NCBI GenBank assembly: GCA_039583345.1
Contig: JAZDSJ010000012.1
Location: 101,647 to 165,646 of the forward strand
Origin: Tectiglobus diatomicola
GTDB lineage: Bacteria; Pseudomonadota; Alphaproteobacteria; Rhizobiales; Hyphomicrobiaceae
DNA: 64,000 nucleotides
Direction: 5' to 3'
Part shown: positions 28,905 to 38,633 of the stretch, piece after piece
Layout: every line of letters begins with the position of its first letter
Position numbering within the stretch: position 1 is the first letter of the stretch
Program-made: the position numbers and the translations under genes
Notes under the pieces: model-generated
The model's input: only the letters and a program-made list of their open reading frames with translations
Databases searched by the model: none
What the model was told of the DNA's origin: nothing

Positions 28905-30356
28905 ATTTACTTTGGTAGTCAGTTAACACAACCAATAGCAAAGCGCGTACGAGAAGCCTTCGTGTACGCGAAATACTACATTACTATAGTAGCGAAAATA
29001 GATTTCGCCATCTTATCCCTAAAGCGGCGATTCTGTTAGGAAAACCGTTCTGCGCCAAAGAATGGTAACACCTCGAGCACAAAACTGTTTTTTAGTTAGG
29101 AGCTTTCTATACTTGGGATTTGTTGCGGTCAGTAACTATGATAGCGCAGCTTGAAGGCGATATTGACGTTGGCACTAATCACGTATTTTGCTGCACTAAC
29201 TCTATGTTACTGCTGCCAGTCCGTTTTTAACGGTATCTGAAATCAAGGAAATGCATATCAAGTGTGGATATATCGCTGAGGCAGTGTTACCCACTTAGCT
29301 TATGGCTTTGGGTTATTGCCTCCTCACCAGGTACACCTTTTGCAGAAATTGTAGATAAAAAGCGCTAACTGTACGGTGTTCAATTTCACCCAGAGGTAGC
29401 TCAAACAATTGAGGCGAAACAATTTGATCTAACTTCTAGTATAAAATACTAGCTTTAAAAAACGAGTGATCAATTAAGCACTTTCACTTAAATTCGATTA
29501 CAAGAGCTCGTGCTCAAATCGGTAAGGACCATTTGATTTGCGGCTTATCTAGAGATATTTATTCGTCAGTGGTAACGTTATTATTTTATAAAGCAATCGA
29601 CAATCAACCAAACTATATTTTTTCAGATATACTGTCTTATACGACGGGGGCGAACCGGATGTTATTGTCTCTCTATAGAGCGAATTTTACAATATACCTC
29701 CCATCCACGTTAAGCAGAGAAAATATTCCTTGATGTCCTATCAGGTGCAAGCGATTCAGAACTAAAGCGTGAAATTATAGGCCGGTTATTCATCAAAATC
29801 TTTGAAACTGAAGCCTACAGGATTAGTAGTGCAGAATTCCTAGCTCAAAGAACAATATATCCTCGTGTAATTGAAAGTAACTCTTTATCTGGCAACGGAT
29901 CAGAGACTACCAAATGACATCATAATGTTGGCTGGTTTCTTGAATTTATGAACCTTATAATAATTGAACCTTTAATCGAGCTTTTTAATAACCAAGTACG
30001 TTCACATTGCCGCAAACTTGGTCTACCAGAACACTTTCTTGGTCGTCACCCTTTTCATGAGCCGTGCCGATGCCATTTATCTTGATGAAATAATTAAAAC
30101 CGAGCTCCACGATTTGATATATCAAGTATTTGCTTTACTGTACCAATACATGCTGTCGGTGTAATAGGAGATGTGCGAACTCATGATCTCGTTTGCGGGT
30201 TGCGTGTTGTAACCTCGCTGGATGGAAAGACAGCATATTATTATGCTATGCCTTACAAGGTGCTCAAAGCATATCTACCCGAATTATAAATAAAGTAATA
30301 GTATTAAAAGAGTTGTACGTAACTTAAATTCGAAACCCCACTGGAAAATCGAGTGA
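28905..30356 (+). pseudogene. guaA: Decayed GMP synthase (guaA)
   Basis: Almost the whole of GuaA can be followed, but it is broken by many frameshifts and stops. In order: FGSQLTQPIAKRVREAFVY from 28911 (start of the glutaminase domain); LGICCGQ at 29112-29132 (nucleophile cysteine region) followed at once by stops; YGVQFHPEV at 29372-29398; ICGLSRDIYSSVV near 29540-29575, where the ATP-pyrophosphatase loop SGGVDSS is degraded to SRDIYSS; LGLPEHFLGRHPF near 30017-30055; GVIGDVRTHDLVCGLRVVTS near 30154-30215; RIINKV near 30275; and a damaged C-terminal end with stop at 30354-30356. The total span is close to an intact gene, so decay is by point changes and small indels rather than large deletion. 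GuaA aminates XMP to GMP. Confidence 0.93.
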
Positions 30357-30407
30357 GAATAATTGCTTATAATCAATATTTTACGATGATTTCCTAAGAG
30401 GGTTACT

Positions 30408-30906
30408 GTGAGAGAAAAATTTGAAAATATTTTTAGCGGAAAGTATCCCAACTCATTGGAACGTACGCTAGAGGTAGTAAATATCATTCTAAATGACGAA
30501 GGGTCCTTAAATAGCTTATTCGAAAGTTACTCGAATAGTGACGCCACTTTAAGACTTAGAGTTTCAAACGCTTTTAAGAGAATATTTAGACAAAACCAAA
30601 TTTGTTTGTTGAACATGCTAACAAATTTGGGATTCTAATACCAATTCTTAACCAACCATACCAACCATCTGCTGAATGGACACTTGCTCAACTTCATTTA
30701 GAGTTTTGTTATTAGCTGCTGAGAAACAAAATTTGACAGGATAATATCTTTCAAACGAACAGTTAAAAATTATTAAAGACTGGGTTGTTATCACTCAGAC
30801 TATAAATTTTATGGAGAAAATGGTTAAAAAAGATAAAGCCCTACGAGATTGGGTTGTAAAACAATTGGTTTTTAATATCCAAGTATTAGTGAAAAGCAGT
30901 AAGTAA
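30408..30906 (+). pseudogene. Frameshifted helical (HEAT-like) conserved protein
   Basis: The first 60 codons from ATG at 30408 read cleanly (MREKFENIFSGKYPNSLERT..., then SDATLRLRVSNAFKRIFRQN). A frameshift near 30600 moves to a frame reading LFVEHANKFGILIPILNQP and then SAEWTLAQLHLEF; a second near 30708 leads to LLAAEKQNLTG, a TAA at 30742, then DWVVITQTINFMEKMVKKDKA and ALRDWVVKQL with a stop at 30904. The joined product would be about 160 residues, all helical, similar in feel to small HEAT-repeat conserved proteins of proteobacteria. No function is known to me. It sits 50 bases after the guaA relic. Confidence 0.7.
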
Positions 30907-32096
30907 GAAGATAACTAAAACCCTCAGTCACTTATCTAATAATTGTGTTTTATTCCTCTATTAAAAGTTACAAAATGGTTACAAACTTTATATAATTTTG
31001 ATAAATTACTAGTGTTTTTGAAGCATTTTACTTTTCAGTTTGTCAATATTATTGACTAAAAAATATAAGCTTATAAACTAAAATTAATTTTTTAATTTCA
31101 GCAACTTACGCCACAGAAACTATTAAGTAGGAGTGATTTTTAAAATCAACATTTTAAGTATAATAAGACACAAGTTTTTTGTTGATTCAAAGTAGCTTTG
31201 TAGAAATCGAATTATAAGATAAAAAAATCAAAGTAAGCTGCATTATATTTCTTTCACCTTATATACTAATTTAAAGCAGAATTTAATCGTTAGAAAACTT
31301 ACTGCCTTAATAAATAAGTTTGTTCATATGATGATGAAGTAAAATGCTTAAAATAAACAAACACTAACTATAGTTGCTTCTGTGAGTATTTGTTATCCAA
31401 AATGTTTTGATTTTTCGGGGTTAAATACCAGAATTACCTAAGGCGCATTAGGATTCTCTTGCAACTTTTAAAAACCGCATGGTTATCGTTACCTATATTA
31501 TAATTACCTGTCATATCTTGTAGTAAGTACACTAATGTCTACTGGAGCTTTTCCCATGTATATACTAAAAAATTAAAAGTGTTCCGAGAGGATGCTTGGA
31601 GATTGTTTATCCATCATAATTGCTTTTGATATAAACCAAATTCGTGCAGATGTTGAGTGTACCAAGTTGATTGACTACTATGCTAATCTAATATCAATAA
31701 AAGATGATTCTTGGAGTTGTTATTACTTGATTAAATAGTTCTGGATAACTTTCGAAAGTATAAAAAGATTTTTTTTATTATCATATAAGTACTGAAATTT
31801 TGAGCTACAGTAACCTGGAAATATTAGTTTAAGTAATTACAAAGAATATTGTTGACATATACAGTAGCTTTTATTGTTCAGGTATTTAATTTGAATTCTC
31901 AAATAAATCCCTATATTGCAATCCATCCTTTGGTTGCGTTAAGAAATTTATGTTTATGTAATACCTCTAAGGCCGTGACAAAATACTAGTTCATGCTATA
32001 AGGTTGTATGAACCAAACGGTCTGACATCACTAGTTTAGTAGGCAATCAAAATTTAGGTAACTTTAATGTTGCCTCGTAAAAACAGAGGAGAGTGG
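30907..32096. other. 1.2-kb AT-rich intergenic region upstream of mraY
   Basis: In the canonical division/cell-wall cluster murE and murF would lie here. I searched for their ATP-binding motif (GTxGKT) and C-terminal motifs and recognised none. A 48-codon open frame at 31592 has no family resemblance. The promoter of the mraY unit should be in this stretch. Confidence 0.5.
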
Positions 32097-33179
32097 ATGT
32101 TATACGAGCTTCGAGAGTTTCATGAGTTGCTCGGGCCGCTCAATGTTTTCACGTATATTACATTTCGTACTGGTGGCGCCATTATGACCGCCTTACTAGT
32201 GGTCTTTTTGTTTGGGCCAGTTATCATTGACGTACTTCGACTTAAACAGAGAAAAGGCCAGCCAATTCGTGAAGATGGTCCACAAAGCCATTCTTCAAAA
32301 CGAGGTACACCAACTATGGGCGGCCTTATGATTCTAGCTGGCTTTGTGTTTTCCATTTTACTTTGGGCAGATCTAAGCAATGAGTATGTTTGGATTACGA
32401 TGGGAGTAACTTTATCTTTTGGTGCAATCGGCTTTTACGATGATTTTTTAAAAGTTACTAGACGCACTAGCTCCGGCTTTTCGGGTCGAATTCGTCTTGC
32501 ATTTGAGTTTTTAATTGCCGGCTTAGCGACATTTGGTATTATGTCTATGTCAAGTAGCGAATATTTCGGGACACTTGCCGTACCCTTCTTTAAAAACTTT
32601 TTAATACAAATGGGTCCTTTTTTTATTCTGTTCGGTGCTTTTGTGATCGCAGGTGCTGGTAATGCAGTAAATCTAACAGACGGTCTTGATGGTCTTGCTA
32701 TAGTGCCGGTTATAATCGCTTTGGCTACTTTTGGTTTGATTGTTTATCTTTCAGGAAACTTTAAGTTCTCAAATTATTTGCAAATTCATTATGTAGATGG
32801 GGCTGGAGAGTTAGCAGTAGTATGCGGTGCCTTAATTGGGGCAGGACTTGGCTTTCTTTGGTTTAATGCACCACCGGCAACCATTTTCATGGGCGACACT
32901 GGGTCACTAGCTTTAGGTGGAGCGCTTGGGACCATTGCAGTAGCAGTGAAGCACGAGATTGTACTGGCGCTAGTAGGTGGACTTTTTGTACTAGAAGCAC
33001 TTTCAGTTATTATCCAGGTTGCAGGTTTCAAATTGACTGGAAAGCGAGTTTTCCGAATGGCCCCTCTGCATCATCACTTCGAACAAAAAGGCTGGCAGGA
33101 AGCAACTGTGGTTGTTCGGTTTTGGATTATTTCGGTTATACTGGCGCTCATAGGTCTATCAACTTTAAAACTACGATAA
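32097..33179 (+). CDS. mraY: Phospho-N-acetylmuramoyl-pentapeptide transferase
   Basis: 360 residues from ATG at 32097, the E. coli length; AGAGGAGAG about 4-6 bases upstream supports this over an ATG ten codons earlier. MraY makes lipid I from UDP-MurNAc-pentapeptide and undecaprenyl phosphate in the inner membrane. About ten membrane helices. Motifs: GxPTMGGL near 70, GFYDDFLK, AVNLTDGLDGLA, FMGDTGSLALGG and the His-rich APLHHHFEQKGW near the end. First gene of the retained mraY-murD-ftsW-murG-murC-murB unit. Confidence 0.98.
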   Translation: MLYELREFHELLGPLNVFTYITFRTGGAIMTALLVVFLFGPVIIDVLRLKQRKGQPIREDGPQSHSSKRGTPTMGGLMILAGFVFSILLWADLSNEYVWITMGVTLSFGAIGFYDDFLKVTRRTSSGFSGRIRLAFEFLIAGLATFGIMSMSSSEYFGTLAVPFFKNFLIQMGPFFILFGAFVIAGAGNAVNLTDGLDGLAIVPVIIALATFGLIVYLSGNFKFSNYLQIHYVDGAGELAVVCGALIGAGLGFLWFNAPPATIFMGDTGSLALGGALGTIAVAVKHEIVLALVGGLFVLEALSVIIQVAGFKLTGKRVFRMAPLHHHFEQKGWQEATVVVRFWIISVILALIGLSTLKLR

Positions 33180-33291
33180 ATAAGGCCTCTATTAACTTTT
33201 TCATTGGAAAAAGCGACTTGAACTATTATTTCATTATATATTAATCGGCGACATAACTTAATCAAATTCGTTTTATTTGACAAAAATATTT

Positions 33292-34713
33292 ATGATACAT
33301 GCAACCGTATTTAAAGGTAAGTGCGTAGCTGTAGTCGGTCTCGGAAAATCAGGACTTGCCGCGTGTAAAGCCCTTACTGCAGGTGGTGCAGATGTGTTTG
33401 CATGGGACGACGATTACAAAAGTAGACAAACAGCGGCAGAAAACAACGTCAAAATTAGAGAGTTAAAGATATTAAGCTGGAAAATGTTTGATGCACTGTT
33501 ACTTTCGCCAGGCATTGCACTTACCCATCCCGAGCCACACTGGAGTGTGAACCTGGCAAAGTCCGCTGATGTAGAAATTATCGGCGATGTAGAAGTATTT
33601 CTTCGTCAGCGTACCCTTGTCCGCCCTAACGCTACTCTCGTAGTTGTGACAGGTACTAACGGGAAATCAACCACAACTGCATTGATAGCTCATATTCTAA
33701 AAGTTTCTGGGCATAATGTACAAATTGGCGGCAACATAGGAGTTCCAATACTTGATCTTGCACCTCTGACTTCGAAAGATATATACGTTATCGAGTTATC
33801 ATCGTATCACATAGATCTTACGCCAACATTGAACTCTTCTATAGGAATATTATTAAACATTTCGCCTGATCATTTAGACCGTCACGGTAGTTTTGATAAA
33901 TACATTGCAATTAAGGCTCTCGTACCGAAATCTACAGATTACGCTATCATAGGGGTTGATGATTTACCAACGCGAAAGATTTTTGAAATCGAGAAGGGCA
34001 GACGCTCAGCTTTAATTGGGATATCCTCCAGAACTTTACAACAAGGTATAGGCGTGAGTAATGGTATTATTACACAGTATATTGAAAAACAAAAATTGTA
34101 TTCTACCAATAAAAGCAGAGCTATAGCTGATATAAAAGATACTGTGTTATTTCGCGGTAAGCACAATGCACAAAATGCAGTAGCAGCCACAGCAGCCTGC
34201 CTGAGACTTGGCTTAAGCGCAAATCAAATTGCGATGGGAATTCATACTTTTATCGGCCTCCCACACCGTTTAGAGGAGATAGGGCGAGTTGGCCATATTA
34301 TCTTCATAAATGATAGCAAGGCTACTAATGCAGAATCGACAGCGCATGCTTTAGCAACATTTCAATCTAATATATATTGGATTGTCGGTGGCCGACCTAA
34401 GGATAATGGAATTGAGCTGTTGAGAGTTTATTTTCCAAGGATTGCTAAAGCTTATTTAATAGGTGAAGCTTCAGATATGTTTGCACAGACATTGAATGGC
34501 GAATGTCCAATTTCATATTGCCAGACACTTAATATTGCGGTTCGACAGGCATCAATGGATGCACAACATACAAGTGATGGTGAGGCTATAGTGTTACTCT
34601 CTCCGGCCTGCGCTTCGTTCGATCAATTTCGTAACTTTGAAATGCGTGGTAATACATTTAGAGATATTGTCAGTACTTTACCTGGATTTGAGATACGAGA
34701 AAGATATTCATGA
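33292..34713 (+). CDS. murD: UDP-N-acetylmuramoyl-L-alanine:D-glutamate ligase
   Basis: 473 residues from ATG at 33292. A TTG five codons upstream is also open, but alphaproteobacterial MurD begins like this one (MIHATVFKGKCVAVVGLGKSG). It adds D-Glu to UDP-MurNAc-L-Ala. Visible: the N-terminal nucleotide-binding GLGKSGLAA, the ATP loop VVTGTNGKSTTTALI, the GNIGVPILDL and SSYHID stretch, SPDHLDRHG, INDSKATNAEST and the C-terminal LLSPACASFDQFRNFEMRG. All as expected. Its stop overlaps the ftsW start in an ATGA, so translation is probably coupled. Confidence 0.97.
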   Translation: MIHATVFKGKCVAVVGLGKSGLAACKALTAGGADVFAWDDDYKSRQTAAENNVKIRELKILSWKMFDALLLSPGIALTHPEPHWSVNLAKSADVEIIGDVEVFLRQRTLVRPNATLVVVTGTNGKSTTTALIAHILKVSGHNVQIGGNIGVPILDLAPLTSKDIYVIELSSYHIDLTPTLNSSIGILLNISPDHLDRHGSFDKYIAIKALVPKSTDYAIIGVDDLPTRKIFEIEKGRRSALIGISSRTLQQGIGVSNGIITQYIEKQKLYSTNKSRAIADIKDTVLFRGKHNAQNAVAATAACLRLGLSANQIAMGIHTFIGLPHRLEEIGRVGHIIFINDSKATNAESTAHALATFQSNIYWIVGGRPKDNGIELLRVYFPRIAKAYLIGEASDMFAQTLNGECPISYCQTLNIAVRQASMDAQHTSDGEAIVLLSPACASFDQFRNFEMRGNTFRDIVSTLPGFEIRERYS

Positions 34714-35831
34714 AGTTATCACGCGGTGATCGCAGCTTATTATCAGAATGGTGGTTTACTATTGATCGGGTCCAGCTTTATGCAATTTATGTTTTAATGT
34801 TCGTTGGGCTTGTGATTTCAATTGCTGCGAGCCCATCGGTTGCTACCGATAAAGGTTTATCCGCTTTATATTTCGTAAAGCGTCACGCACTGTTCTCAGT
34901 ATTAGGGATAGCTATAATTTTTTTAACATCATTACAAACCCCCTATATAATTCGCCGAATCGCTTTATCTCTTTACGCAATATCTTTATTTGCTCTTATT
35001 GTAGTATTATTTTGCGGTGTACAGGTGAATGGTTCACAACGCTGGTTTTTTATTTTTGGGCAATCTCTTCAGCCAACTGAAATAGTAAAACCTGCTTTTG
35101 TAGTACTTGTAGGGTGGGCCTTTGCCGAGGCTCAAAAACGAAAAGATATGCCTGCCCTCCCCATCGCTATCGGTCTTTACATAATTCTTGCTGGGCTAAT
35201 TATAATGCAGCCTGATGTAGGACAAACCGCATTGATCACAATTGTGTGGGGAATACTTTTTTTTGTCACAGGGATATCACTAATCTGGTGTATTAATTTT
35301 TTTATTATTGGGTTGGTGAGCATGCTCATCGGTTATTGGAACCTACCCTATATACGGTATTTCTTAGATCAATATCTTACCTCATTAGTTGATGAGCGGT
35401 CACAAATTAGGTTAGCCTATAAATCGTTTGTTGATGGAGGCTTTCTGGGTCGAGGGCCTGGTGAAGGCATAATTAAGATTACTTTACCAGATGCTCACAC
35501 TGATTTCATTTTTTCCGTCGTTGCTGAGGAATATGGTGTGCTTACTTGTCTTGCTCTGTTAGGACTATACGCATTTATCACTTGCCGTGGACTTAGTTGT
35601 GCTTTAATCGAAGAAGATCTTGGAATTCGCTACGGTATAATCGGGTTAGCGCTAATTTTCGGGTGCCAAGCCTTAATTAATATGGGTGGAACCGTTGGCT
35701 TGTTGCCGATGAAAGGCATGACACTGCCCTTGATTTCGGCTGGTGGCTCATCCATTGTTGGTATTTCTCTTACTCTTGGAATGTTGCTAGCACTGTCGCG
35801 CCGGCGTCCACGTTTAGCGAGTATTGAGTAA
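34710..35831 (+). CDS. ftsW: Peptidoglycan glycosyltransferase / division protein FtsW
   Basis: 373 residues, SEDS family, about ten membrane helices starting near residue 22. FtsW polymerises septal glycan from lipid II together with FtsI. Conserved stretches: GSQRWFFIFGQSLQPTEIVKPA (glycan polymerase loop region), MQPDVGQTALI, GGFLGRGPGEG, LPDAHTDFIFSVVAEEYG and the C-terminal GLLPMKGMTLPLISAGGSS. Translationally coupled to murD (4-base overlap). Its partner ftsI is not in the window. Confidence 0.96.
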   Translation: MKLSRGDRSLLSEWWFTIDRVQLYAIYVLMFVGLVISIAASPSVATDKGLSALYFVKRHALFSVLGIAIIFLTSLQTPYIIRRIALSLYAISLFALIVVLFCGVQVNGSQRWFFIFGQSLQPTEIVKPAFVVLVGWAFAEAQKRKDMPALPIAIGLYIILAGLIIMQPDVGQTALITIVWGILFFVTGISLIWCINFFIIGLVSMLIGYWNLPYIRYFLDQYLTSLVDERSQIRLAYKSFVDGGFLGRGPGEGIIKITLPDAHTDFIFSVVAEEYGVLTCLALLGLYAFITCRGLSCALIEEDLGIRYGIIGLALIFGCQALINMGGTVGLLPMKGMTLPLISAGGSSIVGISLTLGMLLALSRRRPRLASIE

Positions 35832-35928
35832 TGTATTAATAGATCTATTATTTTTAAAAGTTGAATTAATTTATTATTATATAGCTTTTTCAGGGCCCTT
35901 GAAACGATATTAAATCGAAGATTTAAGC

Positions 35929-37032
35929 ATGACTAGAACAATCCTACTTGCTGCCGGTGGTACTGGCGGTCATCTTTTTCCAGCCTTTGCTTTAGCTGAA
36001 GAGCTTGGACGGCGCGGTTATGCTGTAGATATTGCTACTGATAAGCGAGGAAACAGGTTTAATTTCGAATATCCTGGACGCCATGTCTATCAAATCCCAT
36101 CAGCAACGACGAACAATTGGTCACCGGTTGCTTTGACCAAAACAGTTTTCATGCTTGTAAGTGGTGTTTGCAGGGCAAACATAGTTCTCAAAAAGATTTC
36201 AGCAGACGCAGTTATTGGGTTTGGCGGATATCCGAGCTTTCCAACTATTGTTGCGGCTTTATTAAAGGGCATTCCTACTGCTACGCATGAGCAGAATGCT
36301 GTCTTAGGTCGTGCCAATAAAATATTAGCCAGCCGTGTTAAAGCAATCGCCACATCGTTCGATGAGGTAAAATTCATCACTGATGATTTAGTTAATAAAG
36401 TACATATGACAGGTAATCCTGTACGACAGATAGTTATTGAAAGTGCTAATCGCATCTACAATGCACCTTTAGCTAAGGATCCCATCAATCTTCTTGTTTT
36501 TGGTGGCAGTCAGGGTGCTCGATATTTCTCAGATATTGTCCCCCTAGCCCTACGCATACTTCCTCAGGAGATTCGCACTCGCTTATTTGTAACTCAGCAA
36601 TGTAGGCCTGAGGATCTTGACCACGTTCTTCAGACTTATAATACGGCAGGTATTAAAGCTGTCTGTAAGATTTTCTTTTCAGATATGCCACAATTGATGG
36701 CTAAAGCACACCTTGTCATAGCTCGCGCGGGCGCATCGACGATTTCCGAGCTTTCTGTAATAGGTTGCCCATCAGTTCTTATACCATTACCTAACACCGT
36801 GTATAATGATCAGCTTGAGAACGCAGAAAAAATGGTCAAAGCTGGTGCCGCTTGGTGTCTTGAGCAGGACAAAATTAATGTTGAACAGTTAGCTAGTAGC
36901 CTAACGTCTCTCTTGATGCTACCAACGGAACTCGAAAACAAAGCAGCTGCTGCGCGGCGAATGGGCCGTTCGGATTCTGTTGCTAAGCTTGCAGACCTGA
37001 CAGAAAATCTTGCTAAGCGCACAAGATTTTGA
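35929..37032 (+). CDS. murG: UDP-GlcNAc:lipid I N-acetylglucosaminyltransferase
   Basis: 367 residues, GT-B fold, family GT28. Transfers GlcNAc to lipid I to give lipid II at the inner membrane face. N-terminal loop LAAGGTGGHLFPAFALAEEL, then GFGGYPSFPTI, THEQNAVLGRANK, the second nucleotide loop VFGGSQGARYF and the UDP-GlcNAc-binding ARAGASTISEL; PLPNTVYNDQLENA replaces the usual P-ADHQ-NA form but keeps the P-x-P-x-x-x-x-x-D-Q pattern. Full length. 97 bases after ftsW and 182 before murC. Confidence 0.97.
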   Translation: MTRTILLAAGGTGGHLFPAFALAEELGRRGYAVDIATDKRGNRFNFEYPGRHVYQIPSATTNNWSPVALTKTVFMLVSGVCRANIVLKKISADAVIGFGGYPSFPTIVAALLKGIPTATHEQNAVLGRANKILASRVKAIATSFDEVKFITDDLVNKVHMTGNPVRQIVIESANRIYNAPLAKDPINLLVFGGSQGARYFSDIVPLALRILPQEIRTRLFVTQQCRPEDLDHVLQTYNTAGIKAVCKIFFSDMPQLMAKAHLVIARAGASTISELSVIGCPSVLIPLPNTVYNDQLENAEKMVKAGAAWCLEQDKINVEQLASSLTSLLMLPTELENKAAAARRMGRSDSVAKLADLTENLAKRTRF

Positions 37033-37214
37033 TTTAAAATCATAGTTATTTAACCTTTAGAAAATCTTAACTGCACTACTTGATTGAGTTCGATGTGTAA
37101 TAGCTGAGCTGTTACTAGTAATTTTTGTAATGCTTAATAACTGACTAATATCGAAGGCGCGAATTGGATAAGTTAGAAATTACTGAGCTATTTATTTAGT
37201 ATTAAGGATTAACA

Positions 37215-38633
37215 ATGCAGCTGCCACACTCTCTAGGAATTATTCATATCATTGGAATTGGTGGCGTCGGTATGAGCGCTATTGCCGAACTTCTTCACGC
37301 AAAGAATTTTCAAGTTCAAGGTAGCGATCAACGTGATAGCTCAAACGTTCAGCGTTTACGCGCACAGGGGATCGATGTATTCATTGGCCATGCTTCGCAA
37401 AACCTTAAAAAAGCTCGATATGTGGTTATCTCAAGCGCTATTAAAGAGATCAATCCTGAACTTAAAGCCGCTAGAAATTTAGGACTTGCAATTATTAGTC
37501 GTGCTGAGATTCTGGCTGAATTGATGAGGCTTTACACAACAATTTCGGTTACTGGCACACATGGTAAAACTACAACCACTTCTCTAATTGCACACATTTT
37601 TTCGACTTTTGCAATGGATCCCTCTGTTATTACAGGTGGGATCATTAACGATTGGAATTCCAATGCTCGGCTTGGTCAGGGGCCTTGGATGATAGTAGAA
37701 GCTGATGAATCCGATGGAACGTTTATTAAAATTCCAACGCAAATTGGTGTGCTGACTAACATTGACCCAGAACATTTGGATTATTTTGGAACAACAAGCA
37801 ACATGCATTCACAGTATGCTATGTTTATGCAACAAATACCCTTTTATGGTCTAATTGTCGCATGTATCGATCAGAAGATAATAAGCGATATGATTAGCCA
37901 TATGAGACTCCGTTATAATGGTCGCCGTCTGATCTCATATGGGTGCACACCTAGTGCTGATATTGTTCTTAAAGACATTGAAATTATCTCTAATCAAACA
38001 ATTTTTTCTGCAGATTTTGGAGAGCGTATGCCGGGCGGTGCACGTAGTATCGATCGCTGGATGGTACCGATTCCGGGAACACATAACGCGCTTAATGCTC
38101 TAGCAGCCATAGCCGTCGCCAGTGAAGCAGACATTCCTGACGAACATATACGCATGGCGCTGTCTTCATTTTCTGGTATCAAACGTCGTTTTCAATTAAT
38201 TAGTTCTGCACACGGTGTGAGTATATATGACGATTATGCTCATCATCCAATTGAAATCAAAGCTGTACTTGCCGCTGCTCGTGAAGGTACAAAAGGGCGG
38301 ATTTTCGCTGTTGTCGAACCCCATCGCTATTCAAGGATTCGTGATTTATTCCAGGATTTCTGTAAGTGCCTTAATAATGCCGATAGAGTTTTTGTCATTC
38401 CACTTTACACTGCTGGTGAGCAGCCAATTGAAGGTATTACTAGTGCGTCGTTAGTCATGGGTATACTTGCTAACGGACATAGTAGTGTCACTAGTGTAGA
38501 ACACATCAACGAACTAGCTTCATTGCTTCGTGATGAGACACATGAAGGTGACATGATTATTTTCTTAGGGGCAGGGCAGTCGACTACATGGGCGCATAAA
38601 TTATCAAACCTAATGGTGGAAAGGCAGAGCTAA
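37215..38633 (+). CDS. murC: UDP-N-acetylmuramate:L-alanine ligase
   Basis: 472 residues. Adds L-Ala to UDP-MurNAc, the first stem-peptide step. N-terminus IIHIIGIGGVGMSAIAELL binds the UDP moiety, TGTHGKTTTTSLIAHIF is the ATP loop, VEADESDGTF and IDPEHLDYFG line the active site, GTHNALNALAA the central/C-terminal junction, and YDDYAHHPIEIKA plus VEPHRYSR mark the C-terminal domain. AAGGAT lies shortly before the ATG. Its TAA shares one base with the murB ATG (TAATG), so the two are coupled. Confidence 0.98.
   Translation: MQLPHSLGIIHIIGIGGVGMSAIAELLHAKNFQVQGSDQRDSSNVQRLRAQGIDVFIGHASQNLKKARYVVISSAIKEINPELKAARNLGLAIISRAEILAELMRLYTTISVTGTHGKTTTTSLIAHIFSTFAMDPSVITGGIINDWNSNARLGQGPWMIVEADESDGTFIKIPTQIGVLTNIDPEHLDYFGTTSNMHSQYAMFMQQIPFYGLIVACIDQKIISDMISHMRLRYNGRRLISYGCTPSADIVLKDIEIISNQTIFSADFGERMPGGARSIDRWMVPIPGTHNALNALAAIAVASEADIPDEHIRMALSSFSGIKRRFQLISSAHGVSIYDDYAHHPIEIKAVLAAAREGTKGRIFAVVEPHRYSRIRDLFQDFCKCLNNADRVFVIPLYTAGEQPIEGITSASLVMGILANGHSSVTSVEHINELASLLRDETHEGDMIIFLGAGQSTTWAHKLSNLMVERQS

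Noticed and set aside
29533..29733. 66-codon frame that looks like a small gene
   Set aside because: Its sequence (ICGLSRDIYSSVV and onwards) is the damaged ATP-pyrophosphatase part of the guaA relic.
31592..31738. 48-codon frame upstream of mraY, considered as a murF relic
   Set aside because: No MurE/MurF motif, and the start lacks a spaced ribosome binding site.
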